A DNA stretch of 64,000 bases from Sciurus carolinensis. Lineage: Eukaryota; Chordata; Mammalia; Rodentia; Sciuridae. The notes below the pieces were generated by a model, which ran no database searches, was not told where the DNA came from, and worked only from the letters and a program-made list of their open reading frames with translations. The translations under genes and the position numbers were made by a program. The DNA lies in assembly GCF_902686445.1 (NCBI RefSeq), contig NC_062232.1, positions 94,660,932 through 94,724,931 on the forward strand, read 5' to 3'. This document shows positions 1 through 12,167 of this stretch, piece after piece (positions within the stretch are counted from its first letter, which is position 1; each line of letters begins with the position of its first letter).

Positions 1-85
1 GAGATTAGAGCTCAGTGGTAGAGTATTTGCCTTGCGTGTGTAAAACACTGGGTTGTATTGCCAGCACTGCAAAAAGAAAAGAAAT
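1..85 (+). mobile_element. ID SINE, 5' end cut by window edge
   Basis: A tRNA-derived ID body with an A-box-like 'agctcagtggtagag', a B-box-like 'gggttgtattgcc' and the closing 'cagcactgc', followed by an A-rich tail. The element begins at or before base 1. Confidence 0.9.
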
Positions 86-263
86 TAATTGAAGATATAA
101 AAACTTGCAAAAATAAAGTGGGAGAAATAGTCTTGGAGAAAGGGAAAAAGAACTGAGCATTCTTAAGCTCTGGAATAACTTCAAGAAACCTAATATACAT
201 ATAATTCAGGACCCAAGAAGAAAAGAGAAAAAAGAAATAAAAGATGCTCAAAAAGAATGGAAA

Positions 264-349
264 GGAGCCAGGGAGATAGCTCAGTGATAGAACACTTACC
301 TGGCATGTGCAAGGCCCTGAGTTTAATCTCCAGCACTGCAAAAAAAATT
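264..349 (+). mobile_element. ID SINE
   Basis: 'gatagctcagtgatagaacac' opens the tRNA-like part and 'ctccagcactgc' plus an A run closes it. Nearly full-length ID monomer with no B1 half. Confidence 0.92.
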
Positions 350-527
350 TTGTAAAAAGGGAAAATTGTTTTTCTAAATTCGATGTACACTATAAACCCA
401 GAAATCCACCAAGTTCAATGAACCTCAAGCAGAAGAACATGACAAAAATGCAATAAACACATGTCAGAATCAAATTGCTTGAAGCCACCAATGAAGAGAG
501 AAAAAAAGCAGCCCGGGAATGATGAAC

Positions 528-844
528 AAACTTGGAGGGCTAATGCTATCTGATTTCAAGATTCATTATATATTTATAAAACAGTGTCGTTTTAGCCTGA
601 AGATAGACAAATAAATCAACCGAACAGAGTAGCAAGTTGAGAAAGACAATGGACTTTAACAAAGGCAAATCAATGGGAAAAGGATACTTTTTTCAGTAGA
701 TGTTACTGCTCACTTAGATATCTATATGCAAGAAAATGAACTTTAATTCATACCTTTCATTCATATGTGCATCATACAAAGTTAATTCCAAGTGGATATT
801 TAAAGTCAAGTATAAAACCTAAAATTAAAACACTTCTAGAGAAA
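528..844 (+). mobile_element. Old L1 fragment (ORF2 3' region)
   Basis: Diverged ORF2 sequence in the L1 order: the 'ttggagggctaatgct' block, the 'agatagacaaataaatcaac' block, then the 'acctaaaattaaaacacttc' block. Small deletions and stops throughout; no usable frame. Confidence 0.85.
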
Positions 845-1045
845 GGGTCAGCAATTTTGATGGCATGCAGGTCAACAGCCCCTTTTCGTGCATGAAGTTT
901 TATTGGAAAACAACTCCATCAGTTTGTTTTCAGATTGCCTATAAATGCCTCCATGCTACACCAATAAGTCTGAATATCTGTAGTTCCAAGACAATTTAAA
1001 GAAAAAACAGAGATGGTGCTTCATAGTTGCTTCATAGTAACCAGC
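845..1045. mobile_element. hAT-Charlie-like DNA transposon remnant
   Basis: Begins 'gggtcagcaa', the usual edge of non-autonomous hAT elements, and contains the 'tgaagttttattggaaaac' block, an internal 'catgctac', and 'agtctgaatat' of that family group. The far terminal repeat is not clear. Identified by recall of the family pattern, so the subfamily is left open. Confidence 0.55.
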
Positions 1046-1079
1046 ACTGGAGTAGTCTTTACAAATGCATTTTTTAAAA

Positions 1080-1178
1080 AAACTTTTTTTATTTATTTAT
1101 GTGGTGCTGAGGATCAAACCCAGTGCCTCACATGTGCTCAGCAAGTGCTGTACCACTGAGCCACAATCCTAGTCCCAA
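1080..1178 (-). mobile_element. ID SINE
   Basis: Reverse-strand ID: T-rich tail, then 'ggtgctgaggatcaaaccc' and 'accactgagccac'. The central part is slightly diverged ('cagcaagtgctg'). Confidence 0.9.
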
Positions 1179-2844
1179 TTTATTGCCTTTTGAAAGCAAT
1201 AGCATAGTGACAGTATTCTGATTGCTGTCAATTTCAAAGAAATACTGTTACGGAGTCCTAAATCAGAGGGGCCTGACTTGGGGGAGTCCCAGCAGAGTAG
1301 GTCCAGTTGCTTGTCCCAAAAAATCAAATGGAGAAAGTAACGGTGAAGTGGGAAGGGAATTTGTTCAGTATAGCTGTACTAGGAAGAACAAGGGTGACCA
1401 AGTATCCTCAGGCCTGTCTTCAAGGAACAAAGAAGAACTTTGGGATTAAGTATGGGAAAGAACAAAAACAGGTAGCAAGAAGTAGACATAGTCAAGCAGT
1501 GTTGGTCAGACTGTGGTCTGATTGATCGTAATCAGAGACAATTGAAAGGTCTGGAGACTTCTAGGCGCCTCTCTGATGGTTTGGTACAGGATGGCAATTG
1601 ACAATCTATTGATTATGAAGTCCCTGCAAATCTTGAAAATATCTCACTCTTATCATGGTGCCTTCTGCCCTAAAGGGGGAGGATTGCCAGCTTCGATAAA
1701 CACTCAAGTGATTAACATGTCCACATGATTAATGTGTGCAGAGTTGATTAGGAATCTTACACAAAGTTTAGGGTAACAAAGGAGACAGATGCAAAATGAA
1801 AGTAGAGATGCCAAACTTTTATCCTGCTTTCAGTTGCCCATCAGACATCTGCAGGCCCAAGCAAAGAGTCAGTGCTTTTAGCAAAAGCAGCTTCTAAATC
1901 CCTGTTACAGTATCCCTAGTCTAACTCATTACCATGAGTACTTTTTGGGTCCTCATTCTTCTTAAGTTACATAATTAGTAATTACTCCATCTTTGAGTTT
2001 ATTTGATCATTACATTTTTTTCTATATAGGAGTTTTAAGACTTATAAGCCTAGGAATCATATAATCTGGGGACTTTTTCAGGGGGCCTTATATGGGCCTT
2101 AGAAAGCCACTCTCCAGATTGCATAACTGTGACAGGCGCCTGAAATTCTGCCCTCGGTTTTACACGGGTTACTTAAATTTTTGACCTCTTTCAATGTGTT
2201 CTTATGAAGGGTTTATTTTTAAGAGCATGCAGACAATGGGGGATATATAAAATAAGAAATCACCTTTCGCCTGGTGGAGACAAAACAACAGTACATCTCC
2301 AAAGATACAAAAGGGCACTAAAGATGAATCTACCTTTTACAATTTTGTTGAGACTGCCCTTAGTGTCACCTCACTGAAATACATTGAAGCTAAGCAATTG
2401 AAGTCACAGGCACGTTTCAGTACAAAATAGATATATCCTTCTCACTAGTATTTATTTTCTCTCCTCCAGTTGATGGAGTCCTGACATCACCAGGAATGGT
2501 AAATAACTGAACAGAAGTTACTTGTTTTGCTTCCTCTGATGTCAGAATACCCAGATGCAAAATAAAATATTACCTCTCCTATCTGGATATTTTGTCTCCA
2601 GGATGCCAAGTATACATCTGTTTCCAATGTGCTGAGCTATCAATGACATTTTTCATTTTCCCTTCCCAATGTTTTGGCACTGGTAATATAAGTGTTTTGT
2701 TCAATTAGAAGTTTGACTCCTCAGTTACATCATTGGTCACCTTCACGTCCTTGGGTCCTGTTTGCCTACTCACAACTTAGTATATAGGAGTAAAAGTAAT
2801 TATAGACAATTATAGGTACATTGCTAGAATCCATGCCCATTTTT
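1179..2844. other. Unclassified intergenic sequence
   Basis: No repeat I can name and no convincing exon. Two overlapping frames (75 aa at 1222-1449, 72 aa at 1307-1525) show no domain, and their overlap argues against coding. Parts of 1250-2130 look like decayed LTR or ERV sequence, but no family could be fixed. Confidence 0.4.
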
Positions 2845-3020
2845 AGCTGCTTCAAAGTTGTGACACCTTAAGGGAATAAGAAAACCTTTCCCTGCCTATG
2901 TCTACATCTGCAAAAGGAAGATAATAAACATACCTAACTGAATTGTTGCCACAATTGAGGTAACTCAGATAAATGTGAACTATCAGGCATATCGTGAGCA
3001 TCCAATACATATGTTTGTCA
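2845..3020 (+). mobile_element. MIR SINE
   Basis: Carries the MIR core order: 'tagctgcttcaaagttgtgac', 'cctgcctatgtctacatctg', 'aggaagataataaacatacct', then the 'gttgccacaattgagg' block. Well diverged, as expected for this ancient family. Confidence 0.75.
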
Positions 3021-4727
3021 CTCCTTGTAGTCAACCATTCAGTAATGTCACAGAGTTTCCTTAGAACTAGAGAATGGATGATCCTGGCGTTCCTAGGCCC
3101 TCAAAGTCTTTTTTTCCAATTAAAACAGATCTAGAGAGACTTGTGATTGCCAAGCTAGATGGGTGGTGGGGTATAGGACTTTACAAAGTTCTTCAAGTTC
3201 ATGCGACCTGCCTGGACATGTAATGTCATCTTTCCCATGTGTTTGCAATGTGAGCAAGGCAAGGGGCTTCTTTAATTTTGTTTTAAGTAGCTATATGATT
3301 ACAAAAAAGGGATAATAGCTATTGCTAATCTTCCTTGCTCAATACCAGAGGAATTTCCTCTTCTTAAGGACCTTTGTCTTGAAATTTAGATTTAAGATTT
3401 TATAATCTAAATGCAACAAGAGGGGGAAAAGAAACTATTTAGCTTTGTACATTCCAGTTCCAAACTATTGTCCTTTAGAGGTGTGTAGTTGTTCATTAGG
3501 GAGGCTACTTTTGCTCAGAGGTTAGCTTTTAAAGGAGAAATCCTCACTGGTGGGAAGTTTCCATAATGAGTCAGTAAGAGATTCCACTCTTTACATCCCA
3601 ATTACCTATTTTACTGGTGTAAGGACAACCCTTCCTTGAGCCCTTAGCAAGTGGCTGGGAATGATCAGAAAACTCAATTTTTCAAAATTCAATAATTACA
3701 ACTACCATTCCCTAAGAGTCAGGAAGCCTCTGGGGTTCAGATAACCCTGGAATAGAAATAATGTAAGGTTAAAAGAAAAGCAACTTTGATCTACAAACCT
3801 GTCAATCAATTTTAGTTCTGTGCAGAAAACTCTTTGTGGTCAAGACACCCCAAGCTTGTTGGAATCAAGAGAATTATGTCTGTAATCTAATGGAATGCAC
3901 AGCCCTAGGAACTCACTGAATCTTTGGGAATCAGAACTCACAATCTCCTGTCATAACAGTCATTGTCTGTTCTGTATAAAAGAAGGGCAGCATTGTTTTA
4001 TAAGAATTTTGATTCGATAACTGAGCTTGATAGGACACTCAACATATTTATACTATGCTTATTTTAATGCACATTATATAAAGATTTTACAAATTAACTG
4101 CTTAGAAATTAATTTCTTACAAATAGCAACCCCTTTAGATGAGGAATTCTATTTATTTTTTTCCCCTGCTTTTAGAATTCTGAACACATGCCTAAAATCA
4201 TTTCACCATGGTCTGTATACCTGTCAATATAGCCATGATGCGATTTAAAATTTCCATTATTTGAACTGAATCAACATAAATTGGAATGAAAGCACCATAT
4301 GATTTTAGAAGCAACAGAACTGAAAGCTTTACACTTCAAAAGCATGAGACTAGATGGATAGGCCCTGAATTGCTTGAATAGCCTAATTTATTGCAATAGG
4401 AATAGATTAAATCTTTAAAAAACTCACACTGGATATAGACATGCTTTTTTTGACACTCAAAATGTTGCCACAAACTTCTTTGCTAGTATGTCATCTACAT
4501 CTCTCCCTACTCATAGATTTAGAAACGTAAATTTTGCAAGGAGAGCAAAATATAAGCTTGCCTTCTAAGTTCTATCTTTTGAGGCAAAACTATGTTCAAA
4601 ATATGATTTAAATAAATTCTATCCCCACAGGGCTTTTCCTTTCCTTATATACACCCGGGAGTTTTTTTGATCTGTCTTCACTTTCATGGCTAATGTTCCT
4701 CTGAGAAAAGAATTACATACTAGTCTG
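3021..4727. other. Unclassified intergenic sequence
   Basis: No repeat, RNA gene or exon recognised over about 1.7 kb. The only frame (73 aa, 4027-4248) is low-complexity and has no motif. Confidence 0.45.
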
Positions 4728-4825
4728 AATATAGTCACATATCGAAATATCAGATGGCACCCCATAAATATGTACAATGTTTATGTGTCTATTGAAAAAG
4801 TAAAAACATTAAAAATAAAAAAGAA
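4728..4825 (+). mobile_element. L1M 3' terminus
   Basis: Matches the last bases of old L1M 3' UTRs: 'cacatatcgaaatatcag', 'accccataaatatgtacaat', 'tattgaaaaagtaaaaac', then an A-rich tail. Confidence 0.75.
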
Positions 4826-5937
4826 ATATACAAGAGAAGTCATGAACAAGTAGGGGCAATATTTATGCAGGCAGAAAATATTTTTGTAGGCAATAGACAT
4901 ATGGCTGATTCATATTTGAATTAAATACCACATTATCTTAAGGTAAAAAGAGTTGAAAGTTGCCATTCAGATCATAATAGGGAGATTAAAAAAACAAAAA
5001 TGCAATCAAGTCATGTGCGAGAACTTACCTGAAAATACAAAACACAGTAATATGGAATTGAAAACGGGATTTGATCATCACACAATGTACACAAGTACCA
5101 AAACATCATATTTTACCTCAACAGTTTGTAGAATTATTATGTCAATAAGTAAAATAAAAAATTTAGAAATAATTGTATATCATTTTATCTTATAATGAAT
5201 TCAGCGTGCATGGGGAAAAAGTAGTATTTCAAAATTATTTTTATGCAATTATATATATACATAATAAATATATATAGTAAATATATAACCAAAAATACCC
5301 CAGAGAGAAGCAGAAAATGAATAAAAATAAATTAATATATCAAATAAGAAAGGAAATTAACTGAAAGTTACATTTGTTTTCTTGTTCACTGAAGGAAATT
5401 GAACTAATTGCTATACAGCTTTACTTTGTGCGTGTGTGTGTGTGTGTGTGTAATTCAGTTTGTTGAAATAACATCAGAATGGTATTTTCTAAGATGTTCT
5501 TGGATATAACTCAAACAACAGATCAATGAACAGCAATAATATAAGAAAAATTTGGAAAATAAAAACTGATTAATTCTTTTCCAATATTGAAGGAATCTGA
5601 GGCATCTGACAGGAATAAGCAGGGGAATTAATATCCAAAGAGGTAGTTATCTTTCACAGCAGTCATGTACCTAAATATAATACAACCATGCCAAAAGAGG
5701 TTACTGGGCTATATGTATGTACTTTCCATAATAAACCATGTTTTGAGATAGAATCCCTACTTTAAAGAAGACGTAGTTAACCTCATTTTATCAAAAGTGC
5801 CATTAGAAAAGCAACTCATATATTTGTAAAAAGAAGATATCTAATTATCATTTTCCATGATTTTTTCCCCTAAAATTTCTTTGAGATATTCAGGTATAAG
5901 ATTTGGGACAAAATTTCTAAGATGCAGTCTTTTTTAA
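4826..5937. other. AT-rich unclassified sequence with simple repeats
   Basis: AT-rich (TATA)-type tract near 5238-5290 and a (TG)n microsatellite near 5431-5451. An 80-aa frame at 4953-5195 has no recognisable content. Confidence 0.45.
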
Positions 5938-6222
5938 AAAAAAAATTTTATACTCTACACTTTGATTTATTGTACACAAATTGGGTACATCATTTCATTT
6001 CTATGATTGTACATGATATAGATTCACACAATTCGTGTAATCATACATGTACTTAGGGTAATGATGTCTGTCTCAGTCCACCATCTTTCATACCCCGCCT
6101 CATTTCCTTCTACAAAGTTCTCCATTCCTCTCTCACTCTCCCCACCCCCCACCCCCATTATATATCATTCTCCACTTATCAGGGAAAACATTCGGCCTTT
6201 GGTTTTTTGGGATTGACTAGTC
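5938..6222 (-). mobile_element. L1 3' end, truncated
   Basis: Reverse complement of the L1 3' UTR: 'tttgatttattgtacacaaa', a C-rich polypurine/polypyrimidine stretch (6100-6170), and 'cctttggttttttgggattg', the end of ORF2. Same 3' lineage as the copies ending at 12168 and 40449. Confidence 0.9.
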
Positions 6223-6303
6223 TTTTGAAATTGGATCATAGATTTTTTTTTTTTTAATGGCACTGATCAGTTGATATTCCTCTTTCTTTTCCAGTTCCTG
6301 ATC

Positions 6304-6390
6304 TTTCTTTTTTAATTTGTTTATTTGTTTAGGTATACATGGCAGTAGAGTGTATTTTGACATATTATACATAGATGGAATATAACTTGA
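6304..6390 (-). mobile_element. Very short L1 3' end
   Basis: About 85 bp matching the extreme 3' end of the other local L1 lineage ('acatggcagtagagtg', 'atacatagatggaatataac'), comparable with 10080-10160. A strongly 5'-truncated insertion. Confidence 0.7.
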
Positions 6391-6559
6391 CTGCTCCAAT
6401 AATTCAGTATAATAATATCATGCCTGATGCTACCTTCAAAGCCTGTTGCGGTCAAAAAGCAAGCTACACAGGAATTTCAAAATTTATGCCTTATAAATCA
6501 GTTTCCTATACTGGAGTTTTTTTTGTTTTGTTTTTTTACTGTAGCAAGTCCTATGACTC

Positions 6560-6980
6560 TTGTACTATTTGAAATTCTGGGCACAGAATCTGAAATCAAA
6601 AAGCTTTGTGTATCAAGTGTATATGGAAACTGCTACACTTTGGATGTTAAGTGGGCTCCAGAAGTCCATTTGTTAATACTTAGTCCCCAAGGTGGCACTA
6701 CTGGGAGGTGGTAGAACCCTTAGGAAGTAGGGCCTAGAGAGACCCTGATCTGTTCCTGTCTCTCTCTTTTTTTCCTGGCTTATATAGTGGGGGACTTTGC
6801 TTTACTGAACAATCCCACCATGATGTTCTGCTTCATGAGACACCCAAAGAAATGGAGCCACTTAAGCTTGAACTGGAACCTCAGTACCATGAGTGAAAAG
6901 AAGTCTTTTCTCTTTGTAAATTAATTGTCATAGGTGTTTCATTATAGTGACAAAAAGTTAAAAATTAACTAATATAGTAA
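6560..6980 (+). mobile_element. MaLR LTR (MST/ORR1-like)
   Basis: LTR order is clear: 'ttagtccccaaggtggcac', 'gggaggtggtagaaccc', 'ccaccatgatgttctgc', 'gaactggaacctcagtacca', then 'tagtgacaaaaagttaa' and 'aactaatata' at the 3' end. Solo LTR, diverged. Confidence 0.8.
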
Positions 6981-7886
6981 CTGTTTGGAAATTGCACATC
7001 ATGGGTCAATTTTTCCCACTACTTTGGACTCAACTGTTTCATCTGTGCACTAGTAATATTCTTTCCCAGGGGAGATTGGGATAATATAAGACATACCTTA
7101 TGTTAAAACACTGTAAGATGTTTTGACTTGCTTGTTCAGCTAAATGTTATAAATTATAAATATGGGGAAGATGAATGTTCCTAATAAGAAATGCTCATTG
7201 CAGTCGGTAACTTTCACCATTTTTCATCATTTTGTCTGATCATATCATTGTAAAACTTAGCACATGCCTGATTCATCTAGAGGTTATAAATATTCATGTG
7301 TGTTTATAAATGAAAAATTCACAAAACTAGTACTATATCAAAACAGTTTTTAACTTGAGAATGAAGTAGAACATTGGTCTATACACCCAATTCTTCAACC
7401 TAGGTATATTATTCATATTTGAAAGATATATTTATATACTTATAGTACATTTTGTTTGTAGATATGAAAACAAATGAAACAATCATATTCATTACCACCA
7501 AATATGTTTCTTGTTATATATGATCCCTTGAGAAAGTTGATATTGAAAGATGACCTCAGTTGTTAAATTTCTGTTAAAATATATATATGTGTGTATATAT
7601 ACATATATATGTATAGATACTATATATGCATGTATATATAAAATGATGTTATATTTGTTTACCTCAAGAGTTGGAAAATCTCATGCTACTTTATCATAGT
7701 TTTTATATTAAAATAAATACTTAACTTTATGAACTAGTTACTGAAAACCAAGTTTAAAAGGACTAGATGTGTCAGATGTTGAAAACCTCAGATAATCTTA
7801 ATTCTCCCATTGGCTACTTGAAGTGACTTTGGGCCTGAGGCCACCTTTAAGTTCCCATTTTCCACATTTGTAAAACAATGAGTAAA
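6981..7886. other. Unclassified sequence with AT-rich tract
   Basis: Nothing recognisable except an alternating AT/TG-rich simple repeat at about 7577-7640. Confidence 0.45.
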
Positions 7887-8196
7887 AGTTTGAGTATCCC
7901 TTATCCAAAATACTTGGCAACAAAATTATTTCAGATTTCAAATTTTTTTCAGATTGTGGAATATTTGCATATATCTGATGATATCTTGGCAATGGAACCC
8001 TAGTCTAAACATTAAATTCATTTATGTTCCATATATATCTTATATACATAGCTTGAAAGTAATTTTATACAATATTTTTAGTGCACCTATATTTTGTTTG
8101 TGACCTGTTTAACATAAGGTCTGATGTGCAGTTTTCTGTTTGTGGTGTCATGTCTGTTTGGAAACATTTCAGAATTTGAATTTTTGGACAACCTGT
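7887..8196 (+). mobile_element. Tigger-type DNA transposon (non-autonomous)
   Basis: Starts 'gtttgagtatcccttatcc' and ends 'tttttggacaacctgt', an imperfect terminal inverted pair of a TcMar-Tigger element. The interior has 'tggaatatttgcatat', 'gatatcttggcaatgg' and 'ttttatacaatattttta' in family order. No transposase frame remains at about 310 bp. Confidence 0.85.
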
Positions 8197-8631
8197 AATA
8201 ATTCCTTATTTAATATGTTATACACAAAGCATTCAATAAATTTTCCTTACTATTTTTTGTTGTTATTTTTACATGACTGTACTAAAATTTGAATGAAAGA
8301 AGTCAGGTCTGACAACTGATAAAGATCTGACTAGCTTCTTTTGACACTCATTGTCATTAGTACTCATGTTTCCTTGTGATTTCAAAGTTCTCATGTTCCT
8401 GATATTCATTAGAGATCTTTGAAAGCCTTTCTTTTCAGATAGGGATTACAATATTTAACTAGAGTACTGTAGCTGATTAACACATACAAGAAAAAAACCT
8501 GGAATTCAAATGGAATTACTGATAATTATCATACAAAAGGCAGATTGATAAATTCCTATTCTCTCAGCAACAGAAGTGGCCTAATAGAAAACGTCTTATC
8601 CATGTGATGGACTAACATTATTAAAAGATTG
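8197..8631. other. Unclassified sequence
   Basis: No repeat or exon recognised. Confidence 0.4.
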
Positions 8632-8645
8632 TGAATATCCTTTTA

Positions 8646-8852
8646 TTGGGGGGGGCGTTACCAGGGATTGAATTCAGGGACACTCAACCACTGAACCACA
8701 TCCCCAGTCCTTTTTGTATTTTATTTAGAGACAGGGTCTCATTGAGTTGCTTAGTGCCTTGCCATTGCTGACACTGGCTTTGAACTTACGATCCCCCTGC
8801 CTCAGCCTCCTGAGCCACAGGGACAACAGGCGGGCGCCACTGTACCCAGCCA
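8646..8852 (-). mobile_element. B1-dID composite SINE
   Basis: Reverse orientation: the ID half comes first ('ttaccagggattgaattcag'), then the T-rich linker, then the B1 half ('cctgcctcagcctcctgagc'). Flanked by an imperfect 14-bp TSD, tgaatatcctttta (8632-8645) and tgaatgttctttta (8853-8866). Confidence 0.95.
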
Positions 8853-8859
8853 TGAATGT

Positions 8860-9628
8860 TCTTTTAAACCAGATTTATTAGCAATTAGGAACAACTTTGA
8901 GACAAAATTCATATATATAATTTACTCTTTGAAAGTGTATATTGCAGTAGTTTTTAGTGTATTCACAGAATTGTATAGACATTTCCCTCATTGAATTTTA
9001 GAACATTTTCACCACCCTGAGAAGAAACTCGGACATATGAGCAGTCATACACCATTTCTCCCTACCTCCAACCCCTGGCGACCACTAAGCAAATTTTGGT
9101 CTCCGTAAATTAGTCTATTCTAGGTACTTCATATGAAGTAGAATCAAATAAAGTTTCCTTTTGTGACTGGTTTCCTTCACTTGGCATAACATTTTCATGA
9201 CTCATCCATGTTGTATCAAGTAGCTGTAGTTTATTATTTTGTATTGCCAAATAATAATGCATTGTATGACTGTGTCACATTTTTAAGCCTTTTATCAGTT
9301 GATGTATATTTGGATTATTTCCTCTTTCTGGTTATTATGAAATAATGCTGGTGATAACATTCCTATACAAGCTTTTGTTTGTACATTTGTTTTTAGTTAT
9401 TTGGAGCATATACCTAGTCATGACGTTGTTGAATCATAGGTAATCAAATCTGTTTAACTTTTAGAAGAACAGCCAAAATGTTTCCCAAAGCAGATGAACC
9501 ATTTTACAGTTCTATCACCAGTAGATAAAGGATCTAATTTTTCCACACCCTTACCAACACTAGTTCTTTCCCTTTCTTTGATGATGGCCATCCTTGTGGT
9601 GCAAAATGGCATCTCAAAGCAGTGTCTA
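8860..9628 (-). mobile_element. Old L1M, segment 1 (3' UTR and ORF2 end)
   Basis: Antisense L1M in order from its 3' UTR ('ccctggcgaccactaagc') through the ORF2 end ('gattcatccatgttg'-like and 'cagttgatgtatatttgg' blocks) to 'ccttaccaacactag'. It resumes at 9831 and again at 10746, so it is one old element split by two younger insertions. Confidence 0.85.
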
Positions 9629-9830
9629 ACCAGGTGCAGTGGCACATTCCTATAATACCAGCAACTATGGAGGCTGAGGCAGGAGGATCACAGGGTTGAG
9701 GTCAACCTCAGCAACTTAGAAAGGCCCTAGGCAACTCAGAGAAACCCTGTCTCAAAATAAAAAAGCTGGGAATGCTGTTCAGTGGATAAGTACCCCTGGG
9801 CTCAATTCCTCCACCGTCACCACCAAAAAG
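9629..9830 (+). mobile_element. B1-dID composite SINE nested in L1M
   Basis: B1 half 'accaggtgcagtggcacattc', A-rich linker near 9758, then a diverged ID half ending 'ctccaccgtcaccacc'. It interrupts the antisense L1M; matching L1M sequence flanks both sides. Confidence 0.93.
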
Positions 9831-10064
9831 TTTCCATTATACTGATAGGTAATTACTTGGAATATCCTTTTGTGTGATTTTAACCATTTACATATTTTCC
9901 TTCAGGAAAGGTTTATTCAGATCCTTTGCCCAATTGTAAACTAAGTTATCTGCCTTGTTGTTGCTGATTTGTAATAGTTTATTGTACATTCTGGATATAG
10001 GTCATTTACCAGATACATGATTGACAAATAGTTTCTTCCATTCTATGGGTTATATTTTTACTCT
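9831..10064 (-). mobile_element. Old L1M, segment 2
   Basis: Continues ORF2 antisense: 'gatcctttgcccaattgtaa', 'attgtacattctggatatagg', 'cagatacatgattgacaaat'. Confidence 0.85.
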
Positions 10065-10492
10065 TTTTAAAAACTTCTTAAATCTATTGTAATTAGTTAT
10101 ACATGACAGTAGAATGCACTATGATAAATCATTCATAAATGCAGTATAATTTCTCATTCTTCTGGTTGTACATGATGTAGAATCTCACAGGTCATATAGT
10201 CATATATGTACATAGGGTAATAATGTCTGATTCATTCTACTATCCTTCCTACTCCCATACCTGCTATTCTCCCTTCATTCCCCTCTACCTAATCTAAAAT
10301 AATTCTATCCCCCCTACCATTATTGTGAATTAGCAGCCATATATCAGAGAAAACATTTGGCCTTTGGTTTTTTGGGACTGGCTTATTTTGCTTAACATGA
10401 TATTCTCCAGCTCCATTCATTTACCCACAAATGCCATTATTTCATTCTTCTTTAAGGCTGAATAATATTCCATTGGGTGTGTGTGTGTATAC

Positions 10493-10531
<39 letters not shown>

Positions 10532-10745
10532 ATTTTCTTTATCCATTCATCTGTTGAAGGGCATCTAGGTTGGTTCCATAGTTTAGCTATTTTGAATTGA
10601 GCTGCTGTAAACATTGATGTAACTACCTCACTGTAGTATGCTGATTTTAAGTTCTTTAGATATAAACCTAGGAGTGGGATAGCTGGGTCAAATGGTGATT
10701 CTATTCCAAGTTTTCTGAGGAATCTCCATATCACTTTCCATATGA
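10065..10745 (-). mobile_element. Younger L1, 5'-truncated, nested in L1M
   Basis: 3' UTR lineage with 'gttatacatgacagtagaatg' at its end, then antisense ORF2 C-terminus; 10528-10734 reads in the minus frame as the conserved C-terminal block (start MIWRFLRKLG, later WNQPRCPSTDEWIKK). A (TA)n expansion at 10488-10528 replaces part of the frame. L1M sequence resumes immediately after. Confidence 0.92.
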
Positions 10746-10860
10746 TTGTGAACTTTTAAAGCACAAAAGGTTTTTTTTATTTTCATAAACACCAATTTTT
10801 CATTTTTTCCTTTATATTAAAATGATAGTTTTGTATGTTAATCAAAATAAACTAGCATTA
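10746..10860 (-). mobile_element. Old L1M, segment 3
   Basis: 'acttttaaagcacaaaagg' and 'tttcattttttcctttatatt' follow the expected antisense L1M order after segment 2, confirming that the intervening L1 is nested. Confidence 0.65.
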
Positions 10861-11084
10861 ATCTAAACACATTTGTTTTATATTATGAAAATAATTATTA
10901 TCACCAGTAAGCATTAAGAAAATAGCCAAATAAATAAATAAATAGGAGAAATAAAAAGAAAAGCAAAATGGTACACTAGAAAATACCAATTTTATAAAAA
11001 ATAAGGTTACCTGATAAATATATAGCACTACAAGTTGTCAGTTTACAATGAAATAATTCTTTAAATGCAAATAAATCCAAGGCA

Positions 11085-11262
11085 ATAATTCAGGGACAGA
11101 GTTTTGACAAAGGCCACTAGATCACTCAATAGGGAAAAAATGATCTTTTCAAAAAATGAGATGACTAGATACCCACATGCAAAATAATAAATTTGACACA
11201 ATGCCTGCCATGTAAAACATTAAGTCAAAATGGATCATATATCTAAATGTAGGAGTTTACTG
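11085..11262 (+). mobile_element. Old L1 ORF2 fragment
   Basis: Diverged ORF2 blocks: 'ttttgacaaaggccactag', 'cactcaatagggaaaaaatg', 'acccacatgcaaaataat', 'tcaaaatggatcatatatct'. Confidence 0.75.
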
Positions 11263-12035
11263 AATTTTTATTTTTCAGACAAGTTTCACAGCTTCCATAG
11301 ATAACATGTCTTATGCTGAGGCAGGGAGATGTAATTCTATGGGAACTTTTATAGTAATAGTTCTCATTTCACTGCCTTCCCCAAAAACAATACACATACA
11401 CACATTCATCCCCTCTGGCTATTAGTCAACAAGGTTAATTTTATTGCAAGGCCTGAGGCTTGCTATGTTTACTTCTCTTTCAAGCAATATAGACAGTTAC
11501 AGAATGTTTATGATAGTCTGCTGAAGTCTGAATAACACATATTGCAAATACAATGATTATGCATTTAGCATTCTTCAGACCAGATGGATCTAATATGCAA
11601 GATCCCAGAAGGTTAGAAAAACTGGATTCTCAGATTAATTTCAATTTGTCTTTTCCAAAGAAATTTCAACTTACTATCTTTGAAAGCAACCCAAATGTAA
11701 TTCTCGGGTATGGTCTCTAAGTGATGTGTTTAAACACACATCACCTTGTAATGTGAGTTTCCTACTTGATAACCAATGAGAATGAATGGCCATTGCATTT
11801 CCAGATGATGCTGTCTATTCCAGAATCTGGATACCTTGGCTTCTGCAGGAACATGAAACAAACAAACAAAATAAATAAAACCACTATCTTGTTTGTAGCA
11901 AAAAGATTTTTGAGCTTAGATTCGGTATCTCTTGCTGTCTAGGTACTCTACTGAGCTGTTCCAAGTTAATCATCAGTTAAATGAAGTACAAGAAAATAAC
12001 ATTCATTAGAGCTTGCTTAGCCCAAGGAAACCTGG
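11263..12035. other. Unclassified sequence
   Basis: No repeat family, RNA gene or exon recognised in about 770 bp. Confidence 0.4.
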
Positions 12036-12051
12036 CCTGAGAATGATCTTT

Positions 12052-12129
12052 TTTGGGGGTGGTGGGGATCAAACCCAGGACCTTATGCTTACAAAGCAAG
12101 CACTCTACCAACTGAGCTATCTCCCCAGC
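12052..12129 (-). mobile_element. ID SINE with intact TSD
   Basis: Reverse ID ('ggtggggatcaaacccagg' to 'aactgagctatctccccag'). Flanked by a perfect 16-bp direct repeat, cctgagaatgatcttt, at 12036-12051 and 12130-12145, so a recent insertion. Confidence 0.97.
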
Positions 12130-12167
12130 CCTGAGAATGATCTTTAATGAAGCTATTGTGGTACTTT

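Noticed and set aside
1222..1525. 75- and 72-aa frames as coding exons
   Set aside because: They overlap in different frames, lack splice or start context I can defend, and have no domain.
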